Assembly: GCF_035609205.1 (NCBI RefSeq)
Contig: NZ_CP141184.1
Coordinates: 2,508,501 to 2,572,500 of the forward strand
Direction of reading: 5' to 3'
DNA from: Hymenobacter sp. GOD-10R
GTDB lineage: Bacteria > Bacteroidota > Bacteroidia > Cytophagales > Hymenobacteraceae
Length of the DNA: 64,000 nt
Both the position numbers and the translations under genes were made by a program. The notes under the pieces were generated by a model. That model searched no databases and was not told where the DNA came from. It worked only from the letters and a program-made list of their open reading frames with translations. This document shows, piece after piece, positions 26,162-35,670 of this stretch; the stretch's first letter is position 1; every line of letters begins with the position of its first letter.

Positions 26162-26734
26162 TTAGAGGTGCTTGACCACCCGCGCGGGCACGCCGGCCAC
26201 AATGGTATTGGCCGCCACATCTTTCGTGACCACGGCACCCGCGCCCACAATGGCGTTTTCGCCGATGGTGACGCCGGGCATCACCGTCACATTAGCGCCG
26301 AGCCACGCGCCCCGTTTCAGCACGATGGGCAAGGAAATGGTGCTGCGTCGCTGCGCCGGCTCGGTGGGGTGATTGGTGGTGATGAGGTTCACCTTGGGGC
26401 CCAGCAGCACGTCGTCTTCCAGCGTAATGCCACCCCGGTCCATGAAGGTGCAAGCGTGGTTCACGAAGACATTCTTGCCAATCTGAATGTTGTGCCCGAA
26501 ATCGGTGTAAAAGGGCGGAATCAAGAACAACGACTCATCCACCGGCTTATTAATCAGCTCGCTGAACACGCGGTTTACCTGCTCGTTATCATCCACTCGC
26601 ATGGCGTTCAGCTCCGAGGTAATGCGGATGGCTTTGCGAATGATGGCGTAAATCTGCGGGTAGTCCGGGTCATCGAACCGGATAACCTCGCCGGCCAACT
26701 CGCGCTCAAAAATGGTTCGGGGCTGGGGCTCCAT
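26162..26734 (-). CDS. Maltose/galactoside-type O-acetyltransferase (left-handed beta-helix)
   Basis: 190 residues with a short helical N-terminal part (IRKAIRITSELNAMRVDD) and hexapeptide repeats from about residue 75 on (IQIGKNVFVNHACTFMDRGG, WLGANVTVMPGVTIGENAIV, VGAGAVVTKDV). His in ITTNHPTEPAQR is the expected catalytic base. It would transfer acetyl from acetyl-CoA to a sugar or other hydroxyl in the cytoplasm. Its place inside a carbonyl-related operon is unusual; perhaps it acetylates the reduced alcohol product, but that is a guess. Confidence 0.93.
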   Translation of the reverse strand: MEPQPRTIFERELAGEVIRFDDPDYPQIYAIIRKAIRITSELNAMRVDDNEQVNRVFSELINKPVDESLFLIPPFYTDFGHNIQIGKNVFVNHACTFMDRGGITLEDDVLLGPKVNLITTNHPTEPAQRRSTISLPIVLKRGAWLGANVTVMPGVTIGENAIVGAGAVVTKDVAANTIVAGVPARVVKHL

Positions 26735-26753
26735 ATAGGCAGTTGTGAGTGGT

Positions 26754-27479
26754 TTACTTCTTACTTTTCAGTACCCTAGTCAGCACGGTGCGGGCGGCTT
26801 CGGCCTTTGGCTGGCCCACCGCCGCTTCGCAAAGCCCAATGAGCTGTTGCAGCTGCGCTTCAGTCAGGCCCACGTGCAGGCCCGCGCCCAAGTGAAACTC
26901 CAGCATCGGCTCGACGCCGCCTAGGCTCACGAGCGTCGCCACGGTGGCCAGCTCCCGCTCCTGAAACGTGAGCACGTCGCGCTCAAAGAGGTCGGCAAAC
27001 AGGTGCTCTTTCAGAAACACGTCGCTTTCAGGGCTGAAGGCATTGGCCCCGGTTTTGGGGCCAGTTTCGGGCTTGCCAGTGAGCTGCTCCAGGTTCTTCT
27101 TGCCGCGCTCGTACTTGGGCGCGGTGCTGGTAATGGGGGAGGCCGCCCGGCCCACCACCTCCTGAATGCCTCGGGCTTTGCGTTCCTCCAGCACCTGCAT
27201 CAGGGTATTGATGCCGCTCAGGCTGCGCGGAAAGCCACAGTAGGCGTAGAGATGCACTAGGACCTCCTTCGCCTCGTTCACGGTCAGCCCCGCGTCGAGA
27301 CCCTGACTTAGCGCCGGGTGCAGGTGGGGCAAATCGCCGGTGGCGGTGTAGGCCGACACAGTTACCAGGGCCTGCTGCCGGGCAGTGAGGGGGGGAGGCG
27401 CTTGGGCGGAAGTAGGCATGCGTGTTAGGAAGAGTAAGACCGAGATGAGGACAGTAGCCAGTAGTAAGGGGCGCGTCAT
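26754..27479 (-). CDS. Exported two-domain carboxymuconolactone-decarboxylase-family protein
   Basis: 241 residues from the ATG at 27479, which begins a signal peptide (MTRPLLLATVLISVLLF...TSAQ). Two CMD/AhpD-like helical domains follow: one around ARQQALVTVSAYTATGDLPH to NEAKEVLVHLYAYCGF, the other around TFQERELATVATLVSLGG to GLTEAQLQQLIGLCEA. Members include true decarboxylases and alkylhydroperoxide-reducing proteins; a Cys-x2-Cys peroxidase site is not seen. Often found next to small cupins, as here. An upstream start would delete the signal logic. Confidence 0.9.
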   Translation of the reverse strand: MTRPLLLATVLISVLLFLTRMPTSAQAPPPLTARQQALVTVSAYTATGDLPHLHPALSQGLDAGLTVNEAKEVLVHLYAYCGFPRSLSGINTLMQVLEERKARGIQEVVGRAASPITSTAPKYERGKKNLEQLTGKPETGPKTGANAFSPESDVFLKEHLFADLFERDVLTFQERELATVATLVSLGGVEPMLEFHLGAGLHVGLTEAQLQQLIGLCEAAVGQPKAEAARTVLTRVLKSKK

Positions 27480-27545
27480 AACGTTGGGGGCAGGTAAGCG
27501 TAGCCGCAGCGCCAACGGCTTGTGGGACTGCTGTATAGAAACGGG

Positions 27546-27956
27546 TTACCCGTGCGCGCTCCGGTATTCCTCGTCCGTGACGGGTTGCAGCCAGTCGGAC
27601 ACCCCTTGCTTGACGTTGGGGTTGATAGCTAAGTGGGTGAAGATGCTGTCGGCCGCAGCGCCGTGCCAGTGAACCACCCCTGGCGCAATACTTACCGTGT
27701 CGCCGACCCGCAGCAGCTGGGCAGGTTGCCCTTTTTCCTGGTAAAAACCCCGGCCGGCTGTCACGACTAGAATTTGCCCAGCAGGGTGCGAGTGCCAGTT
27801 GTTGCGGCAGCCCGGCTCGAAGGTCACGTCGGCCACGGTGCAGTCGGTAGGGTTACCGCCAGCTAGCATCGTGACCCAGGCCGTGCCCGAGAAGTACTCG
27901 GCCGGGCCGCGCTTGGTGCCGGCCGGGGTAGGGGAGGAATTAGTGGAGTCGCTCAT
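27546..27956 (-). CDS. Cytosolic small cupin protein, first gene of the operon
   Basis: 136 residues, no signal peptide. Cupin motif 1 is NNWHSHPAGQILVVTAGRGF, motif 2 PGVVHWHGAAAD, and the tail VSDWLQPVTDEEY matches the exported cupin two genes on. Metal ligands His/His/His/Glu-equivalent positions are present or nearly so. Start at 27956 is the Met closest to the domain; the frame is open further upstream into non-coding DNA. The shared operator module lies upstream. Activity unknown; family includes hydroxynitrile-lyase-like cupins. Confidence 0.9.
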   Translation of the reverse strand: MSDSTNSSPTPAGTKRGPAEYFSGTAWVTMLAGGNPTDCTVADVTFEPGCRNNWHSHPAGQILVVTAGRGFYQEKGQPAQLLRVGDTVSIAPGVVHWHGAAADSIFTHLAINPNVKQGVSDWLQPVTDEEYRSAHG

Positions 27957-28084
27957 AGTAGAGGGATAGTTGGAGCCGCTACGCGGGGCTGGAATGGAAC
28001 CTAGCAGCACGTGCATGAGCAGTGTCACTCATTCACGTCCTGTGCTTAGAGAATCCGATTAGCGCAGTTGCTGACCGGGTAGTG

Positions 28085-28150
28085 CAAAGGTCAGCCTGGC
28101 CTTTCCCTCAAGAGAAAAGCAATTCAAACGGATTTGTATACAAATCAAAG
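28085..28150 (-). promoter_or_regulatory. Shared operator/promoter module, copy 4 (cupin operon)
   Basis: Box 28124-28150, read leftward, has TTTGA twice 21 nt apart with palindromic GTATAC between and ATCC before the second; after 34 nt comes GACCTTTG (CTTTG 28089-28085). The start of the first cupin is 128 nt beyond. Confidence 0.85.
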
Positions 28151-28219
28151 AATTGCCCGAAGCGGTAAGCCGCCGGGAAAAGGCGACACTTAATGGCTTG
28201 TTAAACTCCTATCTATACC

Positions 28220-29140
28220 TCAAACAGCCTTGCGAAAAGCTAGGGGTGTCAGGCCCACGTGCTTCTTGAAAAAGATGTTGAAGTAGGACGCATACTCGAA
28301 GCCTAGGCCATAGCCGATGGTCGCCATGTCCCAGTCGGTGTGGTGCAGCAGGGCTTTGGCTTCGCCCACGATGCGCTCGGCGATGTGGGCCGTGGTGGAC
28401 TTGCCGGTGGCCTCTTTCACGGCCCGGTTCAGGTGGTTGACGTGCATGGATAGCTGCTGGGCAAAATCACCGGGCGCGCGCAACTGCAGCGGCTGTTCCG
28501 GGTTTTCGACGGGAAACTGCCGTTCCAGCAATTCTAAAAACAGCGACGTGATGCGAGCGGCTGAGTTCTTAGGTTGCAAAAAGGTTTCGGCCGGCTGCAT
28601 GCGCAGCGCCTCGTGAATCAGCAGCTGGAGGTAGGTGCGAATCAGGTCGTTTTTGAACAGGTACCCGGTGTTCTGCTCCGCGATAATTTTCTGAAAAATG
28701 CTCTGGGCGTAGGTACTCTGCGCTGCATCGAGGGGGAAGATGGGCGAGCCGCCTACCTTAAACAGCGGCGACTGCTGCAGGCTCTCCGACCGGTCATTTT
28801 CCTTCATGAACGCCTCGGTAAACAAACAGGAATAGCCAGTCAGGCGTGGGGCGTGCAATTCCAGCGAATACGGGATGTAGGGATTGGCAAACAGCAGGCT
28901 GGTACCCGGCAGCTTGATGCTGCGGTCGGCGTAGTGCACGGTGCAGTCGCTAGTCATCAGGGCCACTTTGTAGAAGTCGCGGCGGCGATACGTCACACCG
29001 GCGTTCCCATCCGTATCTACCTCGTAGGCCCGGAAGCCGCGGCGCTGCAACTCCCGGGCGCTCTGCTCCTGGGTGGCGCAAGGTTGGTCGGCCGTTGAGG
29101 CGGGTGCCGCTGTTTGTGCTGCTACCGGTTCGTTGTGCAT
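28220..29140 (-). CDS. AraC-family transcriptional regulator (B)
   Basis: 306 residues with an N-terminal sensing domain (KLPGTSLLFANPYIPYSLEL) and a C-terminal double HTH (QLSMHVNHLNRAVKEATGKS, MATIGYGLGFEYASYFNIFF, VGLTPLAFRKA). It closely parallels regulator A over its whole length. It is the last gene of the two-AKR operon, which has the shared module upstream, so it too would be autoregulated. Having two paralogous regulators in two operons with the same operator suggests cross-talk or different inducers. Confidence 0.93.
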   Translation of the reverse strand: MHNEPVAAQTAAPASTADQPCATQEQSARELQRRGFRAYEVDTDGNAGVTYRRRDFYKVALMTSDCTVHYADRSIKLPGTSLLFANPYIPYSLELHAPRLTGYSCLFTEAFMKENDRSESLQQSPLFKVGGSPIFPLDAAQSTYAQSIFQKIIAEQNTGYLFKNDLIRTYLQLLIHEALRMQPAETFLQPKNSAARITSLFLELLERQFPVENPEQPLQLRAPGDFAQQLSMHVNHLNRAVKEATGKSTTAHIAERIVGEAKALLHHTDWDMATIGYGLGFEYASYFNIFFKKHVGLTPLAFRKAV

Positions 29141-29231
29141 AGGGCAAAGAGTAAAACAGGTATACCTACGGCCCGTCGCCTTCGCTAGGCCACTTTCAGC
29201 AGGGCCGACATCGTGCAGAGGAAGCCGCTAT

Positions 29232-30287
<1,056 letters not shown>

Positions 30288-31139
30288 CTAGAGGTCAAAC
30301 TTTACCTCGCTCATCCACTTCACAATGGCGGAGTCGCGGTGGTCGAAGAAGGCGCTGGCGTTGGTGTCCAGCGTCTGAATAGCGGCTAGGTCCTCGGCGC
30401 TCAGCTCAAAGTCGAATACCTGGAAGTTTTCGGCAATGCGCTCGGGCTTGACGGACTTCGGAATCACGACTACCCCGCGCTGCGTGAGCCAGCGCAGTAC
30501 TACCTGCGCCACGCTGCGCTGGTACTTGGCCGCCAAGTCTTGCAGCAGCTTGTTGGTAAATAGATTGTTGCGCCCCTCCGCAAAAGGGCCCCACGACTCT
30601 AGCTGCACGCCGTTTTCCTGCAGAAATTGCTGGGTTTCGACTTGCTGGTGGAAGGGGTGCGTTTCAATTTGATTGACGGCTGGCTTCACCTCGTGGTGCA
30701 CCAAGAAGTCCATCACGCGGTCATTCGGGAAGTTGCTGACCCCAATAGCCCGGATTTTGCCGGCGTGGTACAGCTCCTCCATCGCCCGCCACGCGCCGTA
30801 CACGTCGCCGTAGGGCTGGTGGATGAGGTACAAATCCAGGTAATCGAGCCCGAGCTTCTGCAGAGATTTTGCAAATGCGGCTTTCGTGGGCTCGTAGCCC
30901 GCGTCCTGCACCCACAGCTTGGTGGTGATGAACAGCTCTTCGCGGGGCACGCCGCTCTTCTGAATGGCCCGGCCCACCGCATCTTCGTTGCCATACGCCG
31001 CGGCAGTATCAATCAGGCGGTAGCCCGCGCGCAATGCCGCCGAGACGCTAGCCTCGCATTCCTGCGGGTCCGGAATCTGGTATACGCCGAAGCCCAGCAG
31101 GGGCATCTGCACGCCGTTGTTAAGGGTTGTGTATTGCAT
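30288..31139 (-). CDS. Aldo/keto reductase of the DkgA (2,5-diketogluconate reductase) type
   Basis: 283 residues. Seen: [29 protein letters not shown] (Asp, Tyr), [10 protein letters not shown] (Lys), [20 protein letters not shown] (His), and [20 protein letters not shown], the AKR5 cofactor signature. In E. coli the related DkgA, controlled by the AraC-type YqhC, reduces methylglyoxal and furans. Here an AraC gene is in the same operon, so the comparison is suggestive. First gene of the operon, preceded by the shared module. Confidence 0.95.
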   Translation of the reverse strand: MQYTTLNNGVQMPLLGFGVYQIPDPQECEASVSAALRAGYRLIDTAAAYGNEDAVGRAIQKSGVPREELFITTKLWVQDAGYEPTKAAFAKSLQKLGLDYLDLYLIHQPYGDVYGAWRAMEELYHAGKIRAIGVSNFPNDRVMDFLVHHEVKPAVNQIETHPFHQQVETQQFLQENGVQLESWGPFAEGRNNLFTNKLLQDLAAKYQRSVAQVVLRWLTQRGVVVIPKSVKPERIAENFQVFDFELSAEDLAAIQTLDTNASAFFDHRDSAIVKWMSEVKFDL

Positions 31140-31301
31140 GGTTATCTGAAAGGGTAAAAATTAAAATGACAGCGTGCGGCGCATGACGTTTTTTGTCCCG
31201 TCATCGGCGCCCGCTACTTATACCCGCCCTGGCGAGCGTTAAGATTACTAGCCAGAAAAGTCCGGCAAGGAGCTGCGTTAAGCAGCTCTGGAGTGTTGGG
31301 A

Positions 31302-31367
31302 CAAAGTTCGGGTAACCTAGGGCCGGTACTTGTATTACTATCAAACGGATTCTTATACTAATCAAAC
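31302..31367 (-). promoter_or_regulatory. Shared operator/promoter module, copy 5 (AKR operon)
   Basis: Box 31341-31367, read leftward, has TTTGA twice 21 nt apart with GTATA and ATCC between; after 34 nt comes GAACTTTG (CTTTG 31306-31302). The first reductase starts 162 nt beyond. Confidence 0.85.
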
Positions 31368-31390
31368 GATTTGCGTAGACTAGGTGTCAC

Positions 31391-31754
31391 GAATTCGACC
31401 TTCATAGTGCCGAGTATTTCACTGATGCAGCCGGCTTTACCGACCATTTGTTTGCCATGATGCCGGCCGTTTTCTGGCCAGATAAAGTCGCCGACTGCTA
31501 CGCCATCTTGGTGGGTACGCGCGGGTAGAACTGCGCAACAGCCAAGGAAAAACGGTACTATCTTCCATCGCAGACCTGTATAGCAAGTATCTTGTCGCTG
31601 GGCTAGCTTTTCTGAACCCGATCTGCCCAAAGGCAACTACACCTTGACCGTATCGGTACTGGCGGAGCGCAGCACGCGGTCCGATAAGCGAAAGGCGTTG
31701 TACGGCAGCACGAGCACTATTATCTCCCTCGATGAGGTGGTCGTCAGTGAATAA
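31391..31754 (+). pseudogene. Decayed gene fragment of unknown family
   Basis: Three consecutive segments read as protein in successive frames: EFDLHSAEYFTDAAGFTDHL followed by FAMMPAVFWPDKVADCYAIL VGTR (stop at about 31530); ELRNSQGKTVLSSIADLYSK YLVAG; and SFSEPDLPKGNYTLTVSVLA ERSTRS to DEVVVSE with a stop at 31752-31754. Joining them needs two frameshifts. No start is present. The tail GNYTLTVSVL looks like an exported beta-sandwich protein. Family not recognised. Confidence 0.5.
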
Positions 31755-31829
31755 ACGCGCGAGCGGATAGACAAACTTTTAAGCTAGGCCTGCCGTTGTC
31801 GCCATCCTCTATTTTGCTTGCTTTACGCC

Positions 31830-33269
31830 ATGAATTTGAACTACCACTTCGCCAAACTGCCGGTGCTGGCCACGGGCCTTTTTCTACTGCTCGCTTTAGT
31901 ACCCAAAGACGAGCCCAAAGTCTGGACGTCGGCTAGCCAGCCGTTGCAGGAGCTAGCCCAGGTGCGCAAACTGATTAAAGCCCCAATCTTCAAAAACAAG
32001 GAGTATTCGATTACTACCTACGGCGCCAAGGGCGACGGCACGACCAACAACACTGAGGCCTTCAAAAAAGCCATTGAAGCTTGTAATGCTGGGGGCGGAG
32101 GAAGAGTGCTGGTACCGGCGGGTAAATTTCTGACCGGGCCTATTTACCTGAAAAGCAACGTTAACCTGCATCTGGATGCGCAGGCGACTATTGTCTTCAG
32201 CCAAAACCCGAAGGACTATCCGCTGGTGCTCGTGCGCTGGGAGGGCATGGATTGCATGAACTACTCGCCCCAGATCTACGCCTACAACGAAAGCAACATT
32301 GCCATTACCGGCAGCGGCACCATCGACGGCAACGCGGACAACGAGCACTGGTGGCCTTGGAAAGGGCGGGCGCAGTACGGCTGGAAAACTGGCACGCCCA
32401 ACCAAACCAACGCCCGTGACAGCCTGCACGTGCTGATGCACAATAAGGTTGAGCCGCGTAAAAGGGTGTTCGGCGCAGGCTCCTACCTGCGGCCCTACAT
32501 GATCCAGCCCTACAACTGCAAAAACCTGCTGATCTCCGGCGTCAAGCTCGTTGAATCACCCATGTGGTTTATCAGCCCAGTGATGTGCGAGAACGTAACC
32601 GTGGAGAAGGTGCGCATTTCTTCGCACGGTCCCAACACCGACGGTTGCGACCCCGACGCCTGCAAAAACGTGCTGATCAAGGACTGCTACTTTGACACCG
32701 GCGACGATTGCATCGCCATCAAATCGGGCCGCGACGAGGACGGGCGCGACAACAAGCGACCAGCAGAAAATCACATCATCGAAGGCTGCGAAATGAAAGA
32801 TGGGCACGGAGGCGTGGTGCTAGGCAGCGAAATTGCTGGCGGCGCCCGCAACATCTACGCCCTAAACTGCAAAATGGACAGCCCCGACCTCGACATCATT
32901 CTGCGCATCAAAACCAGCTCGTCACGAGGCGGAATTATTGAGAATATCTTCCTAAGAGATATCAAGGTGGGCACGTATAAAACGGCGGCCGTGCACTGCA
33001 ACATGTTCTATGAGAAGCCCGGCAGCTTCATGCCTACCATTCGCAACATCTGGGTAGAGAACCTCGACGTGACCGACGGTGGCGAGTACGGCGTGTTTGT
33101 GAATGCTTATAAAGAATCTCCGGTTACAAATCTCAAACTGGTGAACTGCACCATCCGCAGCGTAGAGAAGCCCGTGCAGACCGACTATACTAAAAACTTG
33201 GTGCTGCAAAACGTGCTAGCCAACGGCCAACTCGTCAAGCAGAGTACGGCTGCCAAGAGCAGTAACTAA
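31830..33269 (+). CDS. Glycoside hydrolase family 28 (polygalacturonase-type)
   Basis: 479 residues from the ATG at 31830, which begins a signal-like N-terminus (MNLNYHFAKLPVLATGLFLLLA). It would hydrolyse galacturonic-acid linkages of pectin or rhamnogalacturonan. Seen: ITTYGAKGDGTTNNTEAFKK start of the beta-helix, and the four GH28 catalytic motifs: NTDGCDPDAC (Asp271), DTGDDCIAIKSG (Asp292-Asp293), DGHGGVVLGSE and RIKTSSSRGG. All expected acids are in place. First gene of the polysaccharide utilisation locus, 115 nt before the esterase. Confidence 0.95.
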   Translation: MNLNYHFAKLPVLATGLFLLLALVPKDEPKVWTSASQPLQELAQVRKLIKAPIFKNKEYSITTYGAKGDGTTNNTEAFKKAIEACNAGGGGRVLVPAGKFLTGPIYLKSNVNLHLDAQATIVFSQNPKDYPLVLVRWEGMDCMNYSPQIYAYNESNIAITGSGTIDGNADNEHWWPWKGRAQYGWKTGTPNQTNARDSLHVLMHNKVEPRKRVFGAGSYLRPYMIQPYNCKNLLISGVKLVESPMWFISPVMCENVTVEKVRISSHGPNTDGCDPDACKNVLIKDCYFDTGDDCIAIKSGRDEDGRDNKRPAENHIIEGCEMKDGHGGVVLGSEIAGGARNIYALNCKMDSPDLDIILRIKTSSSRGGIIENIFLRDIKVGTYKTAAVHCNMFYEKPGSFMPTIRNIWVENLDVTDGGEYGVFVNAYKESPVTNLKLVNCTIRSVEKPVQTDYTKNLVLQNVLANGQLVKQSTAAKSSN

Positions 33270-33383
33270 GGCCACGTCTCCGTCTAGTACCACGAGCGAG
33301 CGGCATACAGGCTACGGCTCCGTAGTAGTGGCTTCTTGCTCCTTTTATTAGTCCATTCCAGAACTTCTGACCTCCGTCTGTGC

Positions 33384-34688
33384 ATGAGGAAGTCCCGCTT
33401 TTTGCTGTCCATCTGCTTACTCGTATTAGGGATCCACCTAGGACTAGCGCAGAACTCGCCCGCCCCATTAAAGCTGATCAGCTTTGTGCTAACCCCTAGC
33501 GCCCCCGAGTGGAAGTACGCGGTCAACCAGACTGCTTCAGTACAGGTGCTGGTGTTGAAGAATGACGTGCCACTGGAAGAGGCGACGATCAGTTATGAGT
33601 ATGGGCCGGAAATGCTAGACGCAGAGAAGAAGGGAAGCCTGACGCTCAAGAAAGGGCAAGGCCGAATCGACCTAGGTACCAGTAAGCAGCCCGGCTTTCG
33701 GCAACTACTCGTGAAGACCGAGTACCAGGGGAAAACCTACAGCAGCCAGGTGAAAATCGGGTTTTCACCCGAACGGATTACGCCGACCGTCGAGCTGCCC
33801 TCCGATTTTGCCGCCTTCTGGGAGCAGGCCAAACGCGAAGCAGCCACCGTGCCGATGGATGTCCACCTGACGTACCTGCCGGAGCATTCCACGAGCACCG
33901 TGGACGTGTACTTGGTTAACTTGCAGAACTACCAGAAGGGGCAGCGTTTATATGGCTTTTTGTGCAAGCCCAAGGCGCCCGGCAAATACCCCGTGCTGTT
34001 TTCGCCACCAGGCGCCGGGGTAAAAGCAATCGGCCCGTACACCTGGTATGCCGAACAGGGATTCATCAGCCTCAGCATTGAAATTCATGGTATTTCGCCC
34101 TTGCTCGACGAGGCTACCTACAAAAACATCAGCAATGCCTTCGGCGATTATACCCTTAATCGGCTCGATGACCGGGACAACTACTACTACAAACGCGTAT
34201 ACCTAGGTTGCGTCCGCGCTATCGACTACCTGTGCAGCCTGCCCGAGTTCGATGGCCGGAATGTGGTCGTAACGGGAGGAAGCCAGGGCGGGGCCCTCAC
34301 CATCGTCACCGCGGCCTTGGACAAACGCGTCACGGCGCTTGCTGCTTTTTACCCGGCGCTGTGTGACCTGACCGGATACCTACACGGCCGGGCTGGCGGT
34401 TGGCCACACCTGCTAAACGCACGCTCCGCCGGCACCAACAATACGCCAGCCAAGCTCCGCACCATAGGCTATTACGATGTCGTGAATTTTGCTCGTCAAA
34501 TAACGGTTCCCGGTTTCTACTCGTGGGGCTACAACGATAATACCTGCCCACCGACTTCGGTGTATGCGGCTATCAACACCATCAAGGCACCCAAAACTGT
34601 AGTTATTTCGCCCATAACTGGTCATTGGCGCTTCGAGGAAACCAACCTAGCCTCCATCGAATGGCTCAAGCAGCAGATCGTAAAATAG
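33384..34688 (+). CDS. Exported acetylesterase of the AXE1/CE7 type
   Basis: 434 residues: signal peptide MRKSRFLLSICLLVLGIHLG...AQ, an N-terminal beta-sandwich (about 30-140) and an alpha/beta-hydrolase domain. Seen: nucleophile Ser300 in VTGGSQGGAL, the acid region in GYNDNTCPPTSVY and the base His in SPITGHWRFEE, plus GRAGGWPHLLNA. CE7 enzymes remove acetyl groups from oligosaccharides and cephalosporin C. Next to GH28 it would deacetylate pectic oligomers. The terminator at 34846-34888 ends this unit. Confidence 0.92.
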   Translation: MRKSRFLLSICLLVLGIHLGLAQNSPAPLKLISFVLTPSAPEWKYAVNQTASVQVLVLKNDVPLEEATISYEYGPEMLDAEKKGSLTLKKGQGRIDLGTSKQPGFRQLLVKTEYQGKTYSSQVKIGFSPERITPTVELPSDFAAFWEQAKREAATVPMDVHLTYLPEHSTSTVDVYLVNLQNYQKGQRLYGFLCKPKAPGKYPVLFSPPGAGVKAIGPYTWYAEQGFISLSIEIHGISPLLDEATYKNISNAFGDYTLNRLDDRDNYYYKRVYLGCVRAIDYLCSLPEFDGRNVVVTGGSQGGALTIVTAALDKRVTALAAFYPALCDLTGYLHGRAGGWPHLLNARSAGTNNTPAKLRTIGYYDVVNFARQITVPGFYSWGYNDNTCPPTSVYAAINTIKAPKTVVISPITGHWRFEETNLASIEWLKQQIVK

Positions 34689-34995
34689 GTATTACCAAGG
34701 AAGGCTTGGCTAAGTGTTGAACCGCAAACAAGCGTCGGTTCGCAAATCAAAGCGGCCTTCGTAGGTACAATGTCCTTTCATTCCTAAGCGATACACTCCT
34801 CACAACTTTCAACGCTATTAGTCCTAGGTAAACTAATGCTGCCGTACGAGCGCCCGAGAGGCTTGTAGCTTCTAAGGTGCTCGTTTTTGTCCTTGTTACA
34901 GTATTATTTTAAAACGAATTATCTTCATTAATTACAGATATTTAAGTCGATAGAGCCGATGCCTCACATATCGTGAGAAGTATACATGCATATAA
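34689..34995. other. Gap before the ECF sigma gene
   Basis: No coding frame. It holds the terminator at 34846-34888 and an A+T-rich stretch (about 34905-34990) that must contain the sigma-gene promoter, though no TAnnTTTG was found. Confidence 0.5.
34846..34888 (+). terminator. Rho-independent terminator after the acetylesterase gene
   Basis: ACGAGCGCC (34846-34854) pairs with GGTGCTCGT (34876-34884, one G-T pair), and TTTTT follows. A second short stem is possible inside the 21-nt loop. Confidence 0.75.
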
Positions 34996-35604
34996 ATGAC
35001 ATTCATGCCTGATGAACAAACATTGTGGCGCTCCATGTGCCAAGGTGATAAAGCGGCATTCAGGCAGCTGCATCAGGCGCATGTTCATCATCTTCTAAAC
35101 TATGGACTGCGTCTGCACGGCTCTCTCTCAGTCGTAGAGGATTGCTTGCAGGATCTTTTTGTCGAGTTATGGCATTACCGTGCCCGTTTGAGCCAGCCCA
35201 CATCCGTACGGTTCTACCTACTGAAAGGACTGCGAAACAAGATCAAGGCGCAGTATAAGCGGGAGCAGCTTTGGCAAGCTAGTCTAGAGGACGATGCCGA
35301 AGAATGGTTTTCGCAGTACTCCTTTAGCCTAGAGCCATCTGCTGAGCAACGGCTAGTTGAACTGGACCTCGATGCTGAGCGGCGCGAGCAAGTGCGGCAG
35401 GCGCTAGAAGCCCTTACGCCCCGGCAACGTGAAATCCTGTACCTGCGGTACTTCAACGACCTCTCGTATGAACAAATCTGTGAGGTAATGAGCATCAATT
35501 ATCAAGCAGCCCGCTCACAAGTATACCAAGCCTTGAGGGTACTCCGCACCGTCTTAAAGAACCAGTATTTGTTGGCGCTGCTCGTTAGCAACTTTTTTCT
35601 GTAA
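34996..35604 (+). CDS. ECF-type RNA polymerase sigma factor
   Basis: 202 residues: region 2 (about 20-85, KAAFRQLHQAHVHHLLNYGL, VEDCLQDLFVELW) and region 4 (about 130-180, EALTPRQREILYLRYFNDLS YEQICEVM). With the FecR-type anti-sigma gene 66 nt on and an STN-bearing susC after it, this makes the classical cell-surface signalling set in which substrate binding at the outer membrane activates transcription of the locus. ATG 34996 is used; ATG 35005 is equally possible. Confidence 0.95.
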   Translation: MTFMPDEQTLWRSMCQGDKAAFRQLHQAHVHHLLNYGLRLHGSLSVVEDCLQDLFVELWHYRARLSQPTSVRFYLLKGLRNKIKAQYKREQLWQASLEDDAEEWFSQYSFSLEPSAEQRLVELDLDAERREQVRQALEALTPRQREILYLRYFNDLSYEQICEVMSINYQAARSQVYQALRVLRTVLKNQYLLALLVSNFFL

Positions 35605-35670
35605 AAAATTCTCTTTTTCATACTACAAAAGAGGACCGTTACGCCACTGTAGGATTATTAACCCTTGGTT

